Of a DNA stretch of 64,000 nucleotides, positions 34,201-47,047 are shown one piece after another. The translations under genes were made by a program, and so were the position numbers. The stretch lies in assembly GCA_022578605.1 (NCBI GenBank), contig MU394105.1:237428-301427 (forward strand). Reading direction: 5' to 3'. The notes under the pieces are model-generated. The model was not told the origin of the DNA, did no database searches, and saw nothing but the letters and a program-made list of their open reading frames with translations. How positions within the stretch are numbered: position 1 is the stretch's first letter; every line of letters starts with the position of its first letter. This stretch comes from Camillea tinctor (Eukaryota; Ascomycota; Sordariomycetes; Xylariales; Xylariaceae).

Positions 34201-37160
34201 TTTCAGTCGTTGTTATTGTCGTGGTCTTCTTCACGTTTGCCCTTTCACTGTAATAATTATACGTGTGTAGGCGCAAGAGACAAGGAATAATGTGAGACTG
34301 GTGATAGGATCAGCTAATACCTAGGTATGTAGGTACTGTAATCACTGACCACTGCTGATTCCCTTTTTATGGAAGTGCCCCCAAAAAGGGGAGGGAGGCA
34401 GCCAGGACAGTTCAATGCGCGAACAAGCTCAAATAACAGTCAAGTAATGAACGCTACAGTGTGCTCACTAAGGATCGGTAATGTTACTGTGTTTCCTCAA
34501 TGGGGTGTGATGGTGGTGATAATAATGGAACGCCTACATACTATAGATACATACATTTACGGCATAGATGCTACCATTTAGGCCATGCGCTATGTGCTAT
34601 GTGTTATGTGCACCGTACCGCTCCGGTCCGGGCTTTATCTTATGGCTTTGTAGAACGGAGACATTTGGGAGATCTTGTTACGTGAATTATCTCCATCATG
34701 GTGGAGAAGAAGTTTAAGACGATGGCGATGTATATCGAGACTAGGCGAGTAGACCATGATTAGGACCCATAAACAAGATCGTGTTTCCCTTTTTTCTTTC
34801 TTCTTTTTTTCCTTTACTTCGCGTGCTACTTTCGACTCGTAGTAAAAAAAAAACAATAATAAAAAGAGCCACCCGAGAAATAAGCAAGGAAAATCTCTTC
34901 CTGGGGGCTTGTCGGAAACGGTAGAGACCCTGGATTTTCACTACCGAGTCAAGCGTGACACCATCATCCCAACTCCCAAAATTTTTATCCCCCCCTTTCT
35001 AGTCGTATCATGTCCGTAGGCTTGGATGATGGATATGTTCTATTGGATGTGATTTCGAGCGCAGCCTGCACATGTGTGCCGTCGTGGAACGATACAATTC
35101 AGAGCCCTTTTGAATTTGCACCCCATTTAAGTGATGCACTCCTTGCAGTTGTTATTTCTTGTTCTTTTTCTTTTAAGTAGTTGTGGTAGCAGTGGTTGTG
35201 GTCATGCTGCAGTGACGCAGCAATGATACCCTGAAATCTGGATTTATACTTATAGTGTACTTCACTACCATACCAAGAACTAATATAAAGAAACGAGGTG
35301 AACTTTGGTCATTAGTTGGCACGACAGGCATGTCGTGATAAAGTACTTATGTCATCAGGTCATCTAATCCGTACCTACATACAACTGGGCAGGTTAGCCA
35401 TATTAGTAGAGGGAGAAGGGGGGGAGTGATACAAAATAAACAATGAATTCCGCTGTGGGGTAAAAAAAAAAAGAATGATCACCCCTCCAAAAAAAATTAA
35501 ACAAAATATAGAAGATATATATCAGTGGATGTCAGAGACGGAGAATACCTAGCTTGGTGCGTCCACTAACTTAATGCTGTACTAGTCCGTACAGACCCGT
35601 ACTGTACTATACTACCTTGGTTTAGCTGGTAGTACTACATGTGGTTATCGTATCAAGATAGGCCAACGATACTTCTTATGCAGTGTAAAAAAGTTAGTAG
35701 GCTATGTATCTCCAATCCATATGTTGTGTTAGTGAGAAGGCATCGGATGACTTGCTGTTCCGCGTTTCGTAAGTGCCAAGCTAGATCAAAATGGCCAAGT
35801 CCCGGGTCTAAGAGATCTTCACAAGCCATAGATTGCCTCTTGTGGACATGACCAGGTGACTTGGGGGGAAATACTTGCTTCTCTTGCTTGTCTACACGCT
35901 CTCTACCTGCCTACCATGGATAAGTTTAGGGTAACATAGATGTATCTACACTACCTCTATACATGCATGTATCTTCCGGCGGCAGTCGTCGCTTATGTAC
36001 CCAGGTTTATAATTAGACCAGCCACAAAGTTTCAGCGTCTGCAATGTTGCCAACCAATCCGACTCAATAGGGCAAGGAGATCGATATTTGATACCTCGTG
36101 TTTATACTATATAACTTGTATCCTTCTAAGAGTGGCGGTTGCTATTGTTCTTATTTTGGAAAAACAACTCAATAAGACACAATAAGGGATTGTCCCGACG
36201 GAAAACAAAGGAAGAGGGAAAAGAAAAAGAAAGGAAGGGAAAAAAACGAAAATGATGAATGCATGCGTACATAGCTACATATAGCTACATATATCTATGT
36301 AAGGTATAGGTACATATCCGCAATCCGTATGTAAGTAAGAGTTCTATGAGAAATGACGCACTAATGTAGGGTGTATAATAAGTACTGCAATGACCTAAGC
36401 TAATCACTCACGTCAAGTTGCTTCAGTAAATATGGAAAGTACACATTTGGATGGCACATTTAAGTTTCTACTTATTGAAGTATCAATTATGCTAAATGTA
36501 TAAAATATATTTAGCTATACTTGATAAGCAAAATGTACCTATTATGTATAAGATAAAAAAAAATTTAAACCAAAGAGAAAAATAAGCAATATATTTCAAA
36601 CGGTAAAGTGGAAAAAAAATTGTGAAGAAAATAAAAATGAAAATAAAAATAAAAATAAAAATCTTTCCCAAGTACAAAGTCTAGGTGGTATTAGAGGCTG
36701 TTAGCGTTACAATGCAAACCCGGCAAGGCAGGCTACCCCCCTGTGAGGCCTACCGTATCAGCTAATACTGTACAACCCCAATGAGGCTAAGGCCATTTGC
36801 GCTTTACTTGGTCCCCCCCTTCGTCCGTGATTTTCGCACTGTTTCTACTTTCGTTGGTCTTTCCCTGACCGTTGCCGTTGCCTTAGCATTGAAACTCAGT
36901 TTAAGTCTTTCTCACTATCGAACGCTTTCTTCCCACCATCAAACCTACTACACTCAATCCTCAACTTTCCCTTCCAACTCCCAACCCAACCCTTTTCCAA
37001 CATAACTCCTCCAAGCCACCGACCGACAGCGACATATTTATTATATTCGGCGGTGGCCCAAAGATCGGAAAGCTCTAGAACCATTACAGACCAAAGGGAA
37101 AAAAAAGAAAGAAAGAAAAAAAAAGGATTGTTACCAGGCTTTTACATCACGCCGGAATAA
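28235..37160. other. 9-kb gene desert
   Basis: No frame on either strand matches a recognised family; the longest (155 codons near 31.6-32.0 kb, minus) is low-complexity Asn/Arg/Ser sequence. The region is AT-rich with many TAGGTA/TACCTA runs (31292-31320, 34319-34336), A/T homopolymers and (AAAAAT)n at 36628-36661. A patch near 31.5-31.9 kb is richer in GC. It may be decayed repeats, long non-coding transcription units, or the upstream regulatory region of acrB. Confidence 0.5.
36628..36661. repeat. (AAAAAT)n microsatellite
   Basis: Imperfect six-base tandem repeat of A-rich units (AAAATGAAAATAAAAATAAA type) about 700 bases upstream of the AcrB start. Confidence 0.8.
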
Positions 37161-37163
37161 TTC

Positions 37164-37211
37164 ATGAATTCCTCTTCAGAACACATTTACACTTTCCAAC
37201 GTGTCCGCTAA
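37164..37211 (+). promoter_or_regulatory. upstream ORF in the AcrB leader
   Basis: A 15-codon ORF (MNSSSEHIYTFQRVR, stop TAA) lies 118 bases before the AcrB ATG and in another frame. If transcription begins upstream of it, ribosomes would meet this ATG first, so it could damp translation of acrB. The transcript start is unknown. Confidence 0.4.
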
Positions 37212-37329
37212 GGCTTCCTCTCCGCTGCCACCGTCGCCGTTTTCTTCCGCGTCGTCATCGTCGTTGTGGTATACTCGGCTGGACTGGCTCGGAACAAGTT
37301 TCTGGGTCCGGTCAGCATCAAGCGAGCGT

Positions 37330-40287
37330 ATGCCTCGCGCTTCAGCAACGGCAAAGCGACAGCACGGAGCCTCGAGCCATCGCGATACTCGACATGAGAA
37401 TGGACTTGTAACCCCCGGAAAGCGCATTTCGAAGCAGAAGAACCAGAGTCTCTCGAATGGAACTCCTGTCAAGCAGCACCAACAACACTCCCAGTCCCAG
37501 TCCCAGCCCCAACCCCAGCTGTCGCACTCGCAGCCCGCCGATGATGCTGCCGTCTCTTCGGCTCCCTCGACGCCACCTCCAAATGCGAACGGCTATTCCA
37601 GGAACCCTGCCGACATGTCTCCCGAGCGCAAGACGGTAGAGTCGCTTAGGAGGGCTTCTGTTGGTACCTATTCCGAGTCCTCTTCGTCCGAGTCGTACAA
37701 CTCGCACGCCGCCAACCTCCCCTCCGAGGACAACCACCGTCGTATTGATGTCAATGCCACCAAGAACTGCAATGTGCACCGTGATCCCGGTCCCCTGGAT
37801 TTTGCCCTGACTGTTCTCCGGTCCTGTCCTCTGCAAGATACTATCGCGATTCTAATTATCCTGATGCAAATCCCACCCCTGGCTTTGTCTGGCATCTATG
37901 TGCTCTTCACCCTGCTTACCTTTGTGACTAGCAATGGCTTGACTTTCAATGAGGTCTTCGAATGGAATCTTGGTGCACCCTCCCTCGCCACGGTGATCTG
38001 TGTCGACGGCATCGTGCTCCTGATTTGGTTATTCTTGTGGGGCCCGGTGCAACACGTCATCCTTGATCTAGCACAGATGGTTATCGCGCTGGGCTTAGGC
38101 GGGGGTTCGAGTTCTCGAGATGGAGGGTCCATGAAGAACACTCTGATCTGTCTAAGTATGATTGTATTATCCCACGTTTTGCGCCATACCAAGATGAAAT
38201 ATTCTCCCGTCGGGTACCTCTTAGGCTCAAGCCGCTTTATCACCCCTGACTCTGATGATCCGCTGGAGGTCATAGACTCCATGCGCAGTTACGACAGGAT
38301 CCAGTCGGGCTGGTTTGGTTGGGTCAAGAGCATATTAGCAATTCATATTCTAACTCAGGGTTTGGTCAAGTATATACGAGATTGGTATTTGAGAAGAGAG
38401 AGGCGAGATACTCTGGCCCAGAATGCTGCCGATCCCGAGGCTGGGAAATCCTATGCCGCGGACAACGACGGTGGTTTTTCTACGCCCGACAGCGATGCTG
38501 TCTCTCTCCAAAGTTCTACGGCGTTGACTACAAAAAAGAAAAGAAAACATAGCGCTCAGGTTAGGAACCGCCAACCCCTTTGGGCGGCTCTAGCCAGCAC
38601 AAAAATCGTTGTTATCAAGGAATATGAGCTTACTCATGCTGCGGCGGAATCCGCGGGTTCGAATGCTACAGACATTCATAACTTGGGGAATGCGCCTTTT
38701 AATACACAGCCAGGGCAGATTTGGATATCATATATCGGGTGTGATGAGGTCTGTTTCAACACCAGTCATTTCCCCGCTTTGCCAGTGCCCGAGAGCCATC
38801 AAGATAGTTCCATGATCGACCTTACTAAACCGTTCTTCGTGCGAGTCAATAATGCCATCTGGCAGCCTACGCGGATGACTCCGTTAGAGAATTGTGAAGA
38901 TGACTGTGGCCAGGGTCTGCGCTGGAGCGGGGATATCTATGGACTAACCCCAATGTCGAACTACGAATGCGAGTTTGTTTGCACGGCAACTCACGCTGTC
39001 CTCTTCTCGACAAGTGTAAGGACTACCCAGGCCAAGTCAGCAGATGTAGATGCCGGCATTTCGAAAACCGCTAGCCAACGCTCTCTTCGTCCGGATTCCC
39101 CGATCACTACGCTCAAGACCTCGATTGCTGCTGCGGAGGGTAAGTTGTCTGAAGAAAAGGCCCGCCAGAAGGCCCTGCGGAAGGAATTTCACAGGAAGAC
39201 GAATGCCATGAAAAAGGAGAACGAGAAGCTTTCTGCGGCCGTCCAGTCTGCTGGCACAGGTGACGATAAGCTACGTCAGAAAATCCAGCAGAATATCACG
39301 CAGCAGAAGCAGGCCGAGCAAGCGATAGCTAATGTTGAAGCGGAATTGAAAGAGTTTGAGAAGGTTCCCGAGTCTCTGAAGTCTTCCTGGAAGACGAAGC
39401 AATCTACGTGGACTGACGAGAAGGCTAAATTCGACGGGGCGATGGCTGCATTCAAGAGTTTCAAGGCATCCGTGGATAACCGAATTAAAGCACTGGAAGA
39501 GGAGAAAGCAAGTCTTCAGGCCAAGCGGAACAAAATCAGCAACCGTATTGCCAAGGTGGATGGTGAATATGCACGCATCTCCGATGCAAACGCTCGTGGG
39601 CTTGATGAAGCGGAACGTAAACGGCAGGCTCGGGAGAATTACGAAAAGGACATCGACAAGATTGAGAATGATCTACTTTGCAAGATTAGCGAGATTGAAA
39701 ATACTGCCTACAACAAGGAGCAAGAGAACATGACCCTCAAGGCGCAGCTGGATGCATTCCACACACAACAGCAGGCCGCTTATGCATATCCGGCTCCCTA
39801 CGAGTATCCCGAGGCTGCTGCTAATCACTTCTCATCTCCCGGTCCCGCAGCTCACGCCCAACCGAATGTACCTGCTAATCCCTCCTACGATGCAGCCGCT
39901 GCCTGGAACAACAGTCTTTACAATAACTCGCTATGGGGTCCGTCGCCTTTAGCTTCCGCGTTTGTTCCTCAGTCCGCTTCGATTCCGCAATCGCAACCAA
40001 CAGCAACTAAATCCAGGGGCCGTTCTTCGTCAATGCTTAGCGATGTATCTGGTTTTACGCAGAGTAGCACTGGCGAGGATGACTGCGGTAGTTCGACCCC
40101 AGCAACGGCACATGGCCCGAACCCGTTGGGCTATGCATCACCCCCTCCCGGATTTGGATATGGTCCTCAGTCTAGGCAACCGAGCAATGGTAGTGGTAGT
40201 GGTAGTCTCAGCGGTGGAAGCGGCGGAAGCGTCGGTAGTGTCGGAAGTGGCAGTATCAGAGATCCGATGAGTCCTCCACCTGCTTGA
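37330..40287 (+). CDS. acrB: AcrB, ubiquitination-network signalling membrane protein
   Basis: Single-exon gene of 985 residues when started at the ATG at 37330 (MPRASATAKRQHG). The open frame extends further 5', but without an ATG. The N-terminus (THRHENGL/GKRI-type basic block) and overall layout match the fungal AcrB family. A Gln/Ser/Pro-rich region is followed by a conserved block starting DFALTVLRSCPLQDT (residue 157), hydrophobic helices at about 172-200, 219-237 and 240-258, then a soluble stretch. A long coiled coil (about 595-805) and a Gly/Ser/Pro-rich tail come last. In Aspergillus nidulans, AcrB is linked to acriflavine resistance and to the CreB/CreC deubiquitination pathway in carbon regulation. 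The name rests on recalled similarity of architecture and motifs. It is probably membrane-bound with a cytosolic coiled coil. The leader carries a short uORF. Confidence 0.85.
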   Translation: MPRASATAKRQHGASSHRDTRHENGLVTPGKRISKQKNQSLSNGTPVKQHQQHSQSQSQPQPQLSHSQPADDAAVSSAPSTPPPNANGYSRNPADMSPERKTVESLRRASVGTYSESSSSESYNSHAANLPSEDNHRRIDVNATKNCNVHRDPGPLDFALTVLRSCPLQDTIAILIILMQIPPLALSGIYVLFTLLTFVTSNGLTFNEVFEWNLGAPSLATVICVDGIVLLIWLFLWGPVQHVILDLAQMVIALGLGGGSSSRDGGSMKNTLICLSMIVLSHVLRHTKMKYSPVGYLLGSSRFITPDSDDPLEVIDSMRSYDRIQSGWFGWVKSILAIHILTQGLVKYIRDWYLRRERRDTLAQNAADPEAGKSYAADNDGGFSTPDSDAVSLQSSTALTTKKKRKHSAQVRNRQPLWAALASTKIVVIKEYELTHAAAESAGSNATDIHNLGNAPFNTQPGQIWISYIGCDEVCFNTSHFPALPVPESHQDSSMIDLTKPFFVRVNNAIWQPTRMTPLENCEDDCGQGLRWSGDIYGLTPMSNYECEFVCTATHAVLFSTSVRTTQAKSADVDAGISKTASQRSLRPDSPITTLKTSIAAAEGKLSEEKARQKALRKEFHRKTNAMKKENEKLSAAVQSAGTGDDKLRQKIQQNITQQKQAEQAIANVEAELKEFEKVPESLKSSWKTKQSTWTDEKAKFDGAMAAFKSFKASVDNRIKALEEEKASLQAKRNKISNRIAKVDGEYARISDANARGLDEAERKRQARENYEKDIDKIENDLLCKISEIENTAYNKEQENMTLKAQLDAFHTQQQAAYAYPAPYEYPEAAANHFSSPGPAAHAQPNVPANPSYDAAAAWNNSLYNNSLWGPSPLASAFVPQSASIPQSQPTATKSRGRSSSMLSDVSGFTQSSTGEDDCGSSTPATAHGPNPLGYASPPPGFGYGPQSRQPSNGSGSGSLSGGSGGSVGSVGSGSIRDPMSPPPA

Positions 40288-40289
40288 AG

Positions 40290-41560
40290 CGTTGGCTTGT
40301 GTGTTTCCCCTTTGCTTTGGCTTTGGCTTTGGCTATGTTTGATGGTATTTCAGTGGAACACTGAGAGATCATCTTCCGTACTCCAATTTCCCGCCTGCCT
40401 AGGTCAAGTATATTTGGATTAAGCAATGAAAAGCTCTATTCTTTGATTCTTAACTAAGTTCGTCACCCGCAAGTAACCGCCACCCGTGAGACTATTATCG
40501 GCTATGCATGTTGTTGTGATCGTCAACGTTAGCTACGGGCAATCTATGGTATTGTGAATTATATTATTGACTCCGCATTGTTGTGACTACCATGGGAAAT
40601 TTACACCGTAAGCAGTTTTCCTATTCCTCTTTTGATCCTGTGAAAAGAGGCTCTAGAAAATGATGTGCATCTTAACAGGAACGGGTTTCATATCCAATTC
40701 CGTTTCGACCGCCCATGACAATGGGAAGGTTCAGCCGCACGTGGCATGTAGTTAGAGACCTTGGTAGTCCCATGCTTCGTTGGAGCGGTAGGCATGTTTT
40801 CTAAGTATAGCAATAAGAGGAGCTTGTCTCGCGGCACAGCACAGCTCAACCAATAAAGGATCTCCAACCCAACACATCGTAACGCATTCAGAATAAGCTA
40901 CGGGCGGATTTGGCTCAATCCCGATACTTGAATTCCGCACTTATACTACACCACCCTTCGCGACTCCCATCGGGTTTTGCTACTTGCTGCCAGTCGTGAG
41001 CTTATGGTATGCTGAATCCTTACTTAGAGACGATCTAAAACATAAGTTCGGGATCCCATTATAGGCTTCTCTAAATAGAGGACTAACCTAGGAGAGGAGT
41101 GATCACATCCATTTTGGGGACAGTCTATGCGGAATCCTGCACACTACCACCTACTTGATATTCACTCGTTGATTCTGGAAAGGGGTTCGACTTCGGGGAA
41201 AAGAGCCATAACTCAAATCCATAATTTTTGATCACAGAGAGCCTTACTGGATACATGCGCGCACACACACCGGGGGCCACCTAGTGTCTCTGTCTTAGCC
41301 TCTTGGTTCAAATTGGAGTTCTAGCTCTAATTCGAATCCCGTGGGTGTGTACGGTAGGATATTAGGCCATTGCCCGTGGACCAGCCTGCAAACTACCTAC
41401 GTAGCAATTATCCACTGTCGCTACCTATCGTCATCCATTTTACCATTGCGCTAACAATTACCGAATCCCCCCTAATATCCCCTTCCCCTCCCCCCTTTTC
41501 TCCTCCAGGTACCGACCCCTATCTCCGGTCTGGATCCCGACCTCGATTCCACTCCATCCC
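40290..41560. other. spacer and promoter of the Zn2Cys6 gene
   Basis: A short CTTTGG tandem run follows acrB (40308-40333). The rest has no protein-like frame. The last 200 bases before 41562 are pyrimidine-rich (CCCCTTCCCCTCCCCCC), typical of fungal promoters and leaders. Confidence 0.5.
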
Positions 41561-41561
41561 G

Positions 41562-44146
41562 ATGGACAGCCCCGTTCCACCACAACCACCGCAAAGACAA
41601 GCCCGACACCAAACTCCCCCGCGTGTCTCCGCACCCTACGGCCACGCCTGCGCCAACTGCTCCAAAGCAAAGTGCAAATGCATCACCATCCGCGGCAGCG
41701 ACTCTTCTACATGCGAGCGCTGCGCCCGCCTGGGCCGCGAGTGTCGCCCTTCCAACGGCGTACGCAAACAGCGCGCCGCTGCCTCCTCTTCATGTCGGGC
41801 CCAGGGTTCGAGTTTGGGTTTGGGGGGCTCGACTAGTCGCACGGCGCAGCTCGAAGAGAAACTAGATGATTTGGTTTCGATCCTGAGGGCGCAGGCTGCT
41901 TCTGCTGTTAATGGGATAGCGGGAGGAGGGGGCGGTGGTGGGGTTGGGGATGATGCGGCGTCGGCGAATGTGGTACGGGGGTTGGTGGAAAGAATTGGGG
42001 AGGAGGGAGAGATGGGCACGAGTCCTCCGGCTTCCGGGGTGGTGAATCCGGGGAGGGCGTATGTGATGACTCCGGCGGATTCTCATGGGTACGCGACATC
42101 GACGCCCGGGTCGACACCGGCAGCGACAGCTGAGATGCCACTTTCTGCGGCACAGGCAGAGGAAATGTTGGAGTTGTTTAGGGAGCACCATCTGAAGACT
42201 TTTCCGTTTGTGTTTATACACCCGGAGACGACGTAGGTTCTACTAGTACAAGATTATATTGTGTGTGTTCAAGTATGGTTAACTGATATTATCTTGGCAG
42301 CGCCGCACAATTAGCAGCCGAACGGCCGTACTTATGGCTCAATATTCAGGCCATATGTAGCAAGTCCCCGTCACAACGGGCCGCCCTCGGACTACGATGC
42401 CGGGAGACCACCGCGAAGAAAGTGCTCGTCGATATGGACCGCAACATAGATCTTCTACTTGGGGTGCTCGCTTACCTCGGATGGTATGTCGGCCTCTATG
42501 ATCCCCCTTATGGAATTCTCACCTCATTGACATTCATTACCTTCAGGGCTATGCACCAGTTCCGTGGAAAACCGCAGCTCGTGGCTCTGATGAATGTCGC
42601 CATCACGCTTGTCACGGACCTGCGCCTCGACCGCCCGACCCAGGATAATCCAAACAAGGAGGAGAACTGCTTCAAGTCTTATGTCTATCCCAAGGTATCC
42701 ATCTCGGTCGTGAGGACAAATGAGGAGAGGAGGGCTACTATCGCGTGCTATGCGTTTTGCTCTTGGTAAGCTTACGCTCTTCCCCCCTTCAACACTAATA
42801 TAGGAAATAGGGGCGATCTAACTATCCCTGTAGCGTATCCATGTTCCTCAAGTCTCAGCCGATGCGGTGGACGCGCCACATGGAAGACTCCCTCTGTAAG
42901 CTGGCGGCGAACCCTGAGTATCCCGGAGATGAGCTTCTGGTGATGATTGTCCGGTCTCATCGGATTATCGAGGATGTCGCGCAGGTGACTTGGCGTTCCC
43001 TCGACCAAGATGGCCTGGGTGGGCTAGGTAGCCTGTCATCGACTCTTCCACCGTCATCACGGCTGCCGCCAATGATGTATGTCAAAGCAATGCGCCAGAA
43101 TATACAGGCGATCAAGGATAATCTACCCAAGTCGCTGGTTGAGAATAGTAAGTCGGCCAAGAAAAGACTAAAAACCAACCAGGTTGTCCTTCAAAAATAA
43201 GAACAGAATTGACAATATGTACTTACTCATAGGGATCGCCATGTCCTACCTCTACGCAGCAGAGATGATTGTCTGCGACATGCCCTTCTGGAACAACAAC
43301 CCATGGATCTCGATCACTTTCAGCACACTTCACCGACGACAAAATAGCAACCCTAATAACCCTTCAGTTAATCATAACACCAATCCTACTGGCAGCACTA
43401 CTAGCCACCGAGCGGTCAACCTCAATCGCCTCGAGGCATACCTCGCGACCCTGCAGGCAAGCCGGGCATGCATGGACAACTTTCTCTGCCTCCCCCCCGC
43501 CGCCTACGTCGGCTTCTCCTTCCCCATCGTGACGCACTTCTTCCGGTCCACGCAGATCCTCTACCGCCTCCTGCTGACCGAGGACCCGGACTGGGACCGC
43601 GCCGCCGTCGCCGACTGCATCGACCTCATGGCCGCCATCGAGCGCGGCGCCTCGCGCTTCGCGCTCGTCTCGGGCACGTACGGGTTCGTGTCGGAGCCGG
43701 CGCCCGCCGGCCCAAGTCGTAGTAGAGCGGGCGACGATGACGACTACGACGTGAGTTTCCTGGGGTACACGCACCTCGACTTTTACACCAAGTGCGCGCG
43801 CACGCTGCGCTCTACGATCCCGGTGTGGAACGCGGCGCTGGCGCGGATCGGTGGCGGTCGCCAGCAGTCTCCTCTTTTGTCGTCGTCGTCGTCGTCGGAT
43901 CAGAGTCAAGGCGCGAATGGGACCGGGGAGGGAACTGGAACCAATGCGGGTGTCTCCGCTCCGCTACCAGAGATGAGCGTCACGGGTATGGGCGCGGGCA
44001 CCGGCGCCATAACGGAACAGCAGCCCGTGGCCGCGACACCCCACGCGGCGGGGAGCAGCGTTGGGTTCACCGAGTTCATGCCTGCGGCTATGGACTTTAT
44101 GGATGATTCGTGGTGGACGGATATCCTAGGTTCTTGGGAGGCGTGA
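41562..44146 (+). CDS. Zn2Cys6 fungal transcription factor
   Basis: Five exons, 41562-42232, 42301-42483, 42547-42765, 42834-43147 and 43233-44146, all with canonical splice sites and matching phase, give 766 residues. The zinc cluster near residues 28-58 has spacing C-x2-C-x6-C-x10-C-x2-C-x6-C (CANCSKAKCKC...CERCARLGREC). A linker and a short putative coiled coil (TAQLEEKLDDLVSILR) follow, then a Gly-rich stretch. The middle region (FREHHLKTFPFVFIHP, WLNIQAICSKSP, RTNEERRATIACY) matches fungal C6 regulators of the Leu3/War1-like type. It acts in the nucleus as a sequence-specific regulator; the target is unknown. The C-terminal 100 residues are low-complexity Gly/Thr/Ser with an acidic aromatic end (DFMDDSWWTDILGSW) that could be an activation domain. 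Its nearest neighbours, acrB and an MFS gene, do not reveal a pathway. Confidence 0.9.
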
Positions 44147-44149
44147 GGG

Positions 44150-47040
44150 TTCTCGCTTTTTTGCCGACAAAGCGATCTTGATCGGGGGGAAAAAAAGGGG
44201 GGGGGGCCTTCCTATTAGTATGATATGAGTTGGGGTCTATATATGTATATTTATCTACCTAAGGTAAATAATATTTTATAGGCTGTCGTTAGGATTTAAT
44301 ATTTAGATATATCCGTATGTAAGGAGTAGGTTTTAGTGGGCTTGCTTCTCATATATGTAGGATTGCAGGGGGTAACTGAATGGATGTATAGTAAAAGCCT
44401 GGGGGTTGAAATTTAAGGTTATATACTACTCCAAGTTCTGAGTGTTGTATATTAATACTACTGGCCTATTATCCTCTCTGATAAGAATAGTAAGTAGACC
44501 TATCAAAAGATATATTTGAGCTATAGCGCACTCCTTTTACACTTCGCTATCTGCTTGGTTACAGTAAGTTGTATTGTATAATACGCCACTTTACCTGTCT
44601 GCTTGTTTACCTAGCTTCGTTCACTATGAAGAGAGAATCGTTTCTAGAGTTGACCTGCTCAAGAGTTATCACTCATTCCTGGTATAAGATATATATACGT
44701 AAACGAACCATCGGGATAACAGACGAATCCATGCCCATGTAACTTAACCAGAGAACACCGATCGGGACCCGGCCCCGGACTCCACAAAAAAAAACCGTCG
44801 GAGTCCGACCTATTTGCTAGATCCTACTTACCCCTTACAGCTAGCTGAGCAACTTCTCCTACACACCACCCACTTCTTACCACGTGTGCATCTATAATTA
44901 GTATCACTCACCTAGATCTACCTAGGACTCGACTTAATATACCGGTTACCTAGTTACAGACACAGACACACCCTTACGCATGTGTAGCTGTAACCCGACA
45001 TCCATAATATATATATATAACCAAGTTAGATAGGTCATGTATGCCATTACCCATAGCACATAACTACGTAGATTACCTACTTATCCCCTATCAAGGTCGA
45101 GCATTTTCCGTTGCTTATATCACTTTTGGTTCCTAATCCGTCTTTGCTCCGTCCTTCTTATTTCTCCTGTCTTAATACCTGACGTAGAACCGCGCTTACT
45201 TGCAAGAGAAGCCAAAAAAAAAAAAAAAAGGGTAGACTATACGGGTTTCGGCCAAACGGGATTCGCGAAAAACATTCTGTTCTTACTCTCAGATTTTCTC
45301 TCACTTGCTTAGCCTCTCTTTCCCTATCTCTCTTTCATGAACAAACCTGCACAAGAGGCCAACCTCGACCCAGTTATTTCAGCACAAGTAAAGATCTGCC
45401 AACCTAGTGACGTGATAGTCCGGGGTACGGGACGACCGCACATTCATACACGAAAGAGATGTTCTCCTAAGTTCCGCGTATGACAGCGATAACTTGGCAA
45501 ACATTTATCCCAAACAACAAAACTTAAATAAATGAAATATACTTTTAGTTTCTATAGTTAGGTAAGCATTGATAGGACAACGGTCATTCTTGTTTACCAG
45601 TCTGGGGAGGAAAGGGGGAAGGAACCTGCTTAGCATCTCTTCTACTTACCTACATTTATAGGTATACCATAGAATGCAAGATCTGATACTTACTCCACTA
45701 GAAATGGTATCCCTAGTTTAGACGTTTACCACAGCTATATATATATATATATATACATATATACGTCTGTGCACTTGATCGAGTGAAAGAATCAGCAGCA
45801 AGAAAGAAAAGGAAGTGAACGGCAAAGGGACGTCCAACTTGACCCTGCCTCCTATAACGTAGCTAACGAGACTCTTCTACGAATTCTATCAACGAGCTAC
45901 ATTTTAACAACCCCCTAAGTAATAGGTTGATGTATATAAATAAATAAGTAGATACCTAATGAACTGGAGATAGAGGAGACCCCCTACCAACAGTTGTATG
46001 AGGCTGTGAGGGACTAGGGACTGAAGTCCCTAGTCTACGACACCCAACCTTCATACTGTTTATTTGAAATAGAGATAAAAGATTCAAAGCAAAAGGAATG
46101 TATTGATCTAAACTGTAACGCCGACATGCCATGTTGTAAAGGGAAGAAACTATCGCAAACCTGTAATGCATCGCGAACTATATACAATTGTGGTCCCTAG
46201 TTCCCCTAGTCCCCACATCACTAAGTGGATCTGAAAAAAAAAGAAGCTGAAAAAAGAAGGAGAGAGAACGAGACAATTACACAGCACGGAGACAAACCAA
46301 AGTCCCGTTATGTGCTGTTACTTTATGTAGCGCACGACTATCAATCTATATTAAAGTAAGAGTGATAATAAGAGCAAGTAACCCTTTTATTTTTATCTTA
46401 GCAGATATGGTCAAATCAAAGTAGATTGCTTTTCCTACCTAGCGGTATGTATAGGTGTATATGTGCCCACCTCCGACATGGACTTCGGGGTTCGGCTGCC
46501 CGGCGTTCGTTCACTCCTCGTACACACCACACATACACACACATTTCCTTGATCATTTCTAGCTTTTGTATAAGTTGTATGTATGATGTCCATCGTTATT
46601 CCAAATATCACTTTTCTCTACATTGCTCTCTGCTATGTACCAGGGCCTAATAAAAACAACCCTGGCCACCCGCTTTAATTCACCTTATATCCCTTTTAAC
46701 TCACCCGTCCCAGCCAAGGCTTTTCTTCCCTTATTTTTGTTCACATTGTTCTTCATCGGGAGAAGAAGTTAGTAATACCCCTGCAAACAAGAGTTAAAAC
46801 ATTGGCCCACAACAGAGAAAAGACATATCAAGATCCCACATTTTAACACCTACCTAAATCCATGACACTAGTCGTATTAGCAGGTATAGCATCATTGTTA
46901 TGAGATAATAACCACCGCCACCATGACGAGCGTGAGCGTGTAGTAAACGCTATATCCTCTTCGTCTTCAATCCTCCTTGGGGTCACTTAGACCGAGACAG
47001 TCTTTCACATCACCCCTTGCCATCACATTACCTTCAATTC
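44150..47040. other. gene-free spacer with simple repeats
   Basis: About 2.9 kb without a recognised gene. Holds a TA dinucleotide run (45736-45756), a poly-A run near 45213-45229, and T/A-rich DNA. The stretch before 47048 is a plausible promoter and leader for the MFS gene. Confidence 0.5.
45736..45756. repeat. TA dinucleotide microsatellite
   Basis: About ten TA units in a row, followed by a related imperfect run (CATATATAC). Confidence 0.85.
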
Positions 47041-47047
47041 AGACACC

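Noticed and set aside
37201..37329. N-terminal extension of the AcrB frame by 43 codons
   Set aside because: It would start with GTG; the first in-frame ATG at 37330 begins the conserved MPRAS-type N-terminus.
43364..43909. Long minus-strand frame inside the last exon of the Zn2Cys6 gene
   Set aside because: Shadow of the GC-rich coding exon; Arg/Val-rich translation typical of antisense frames.
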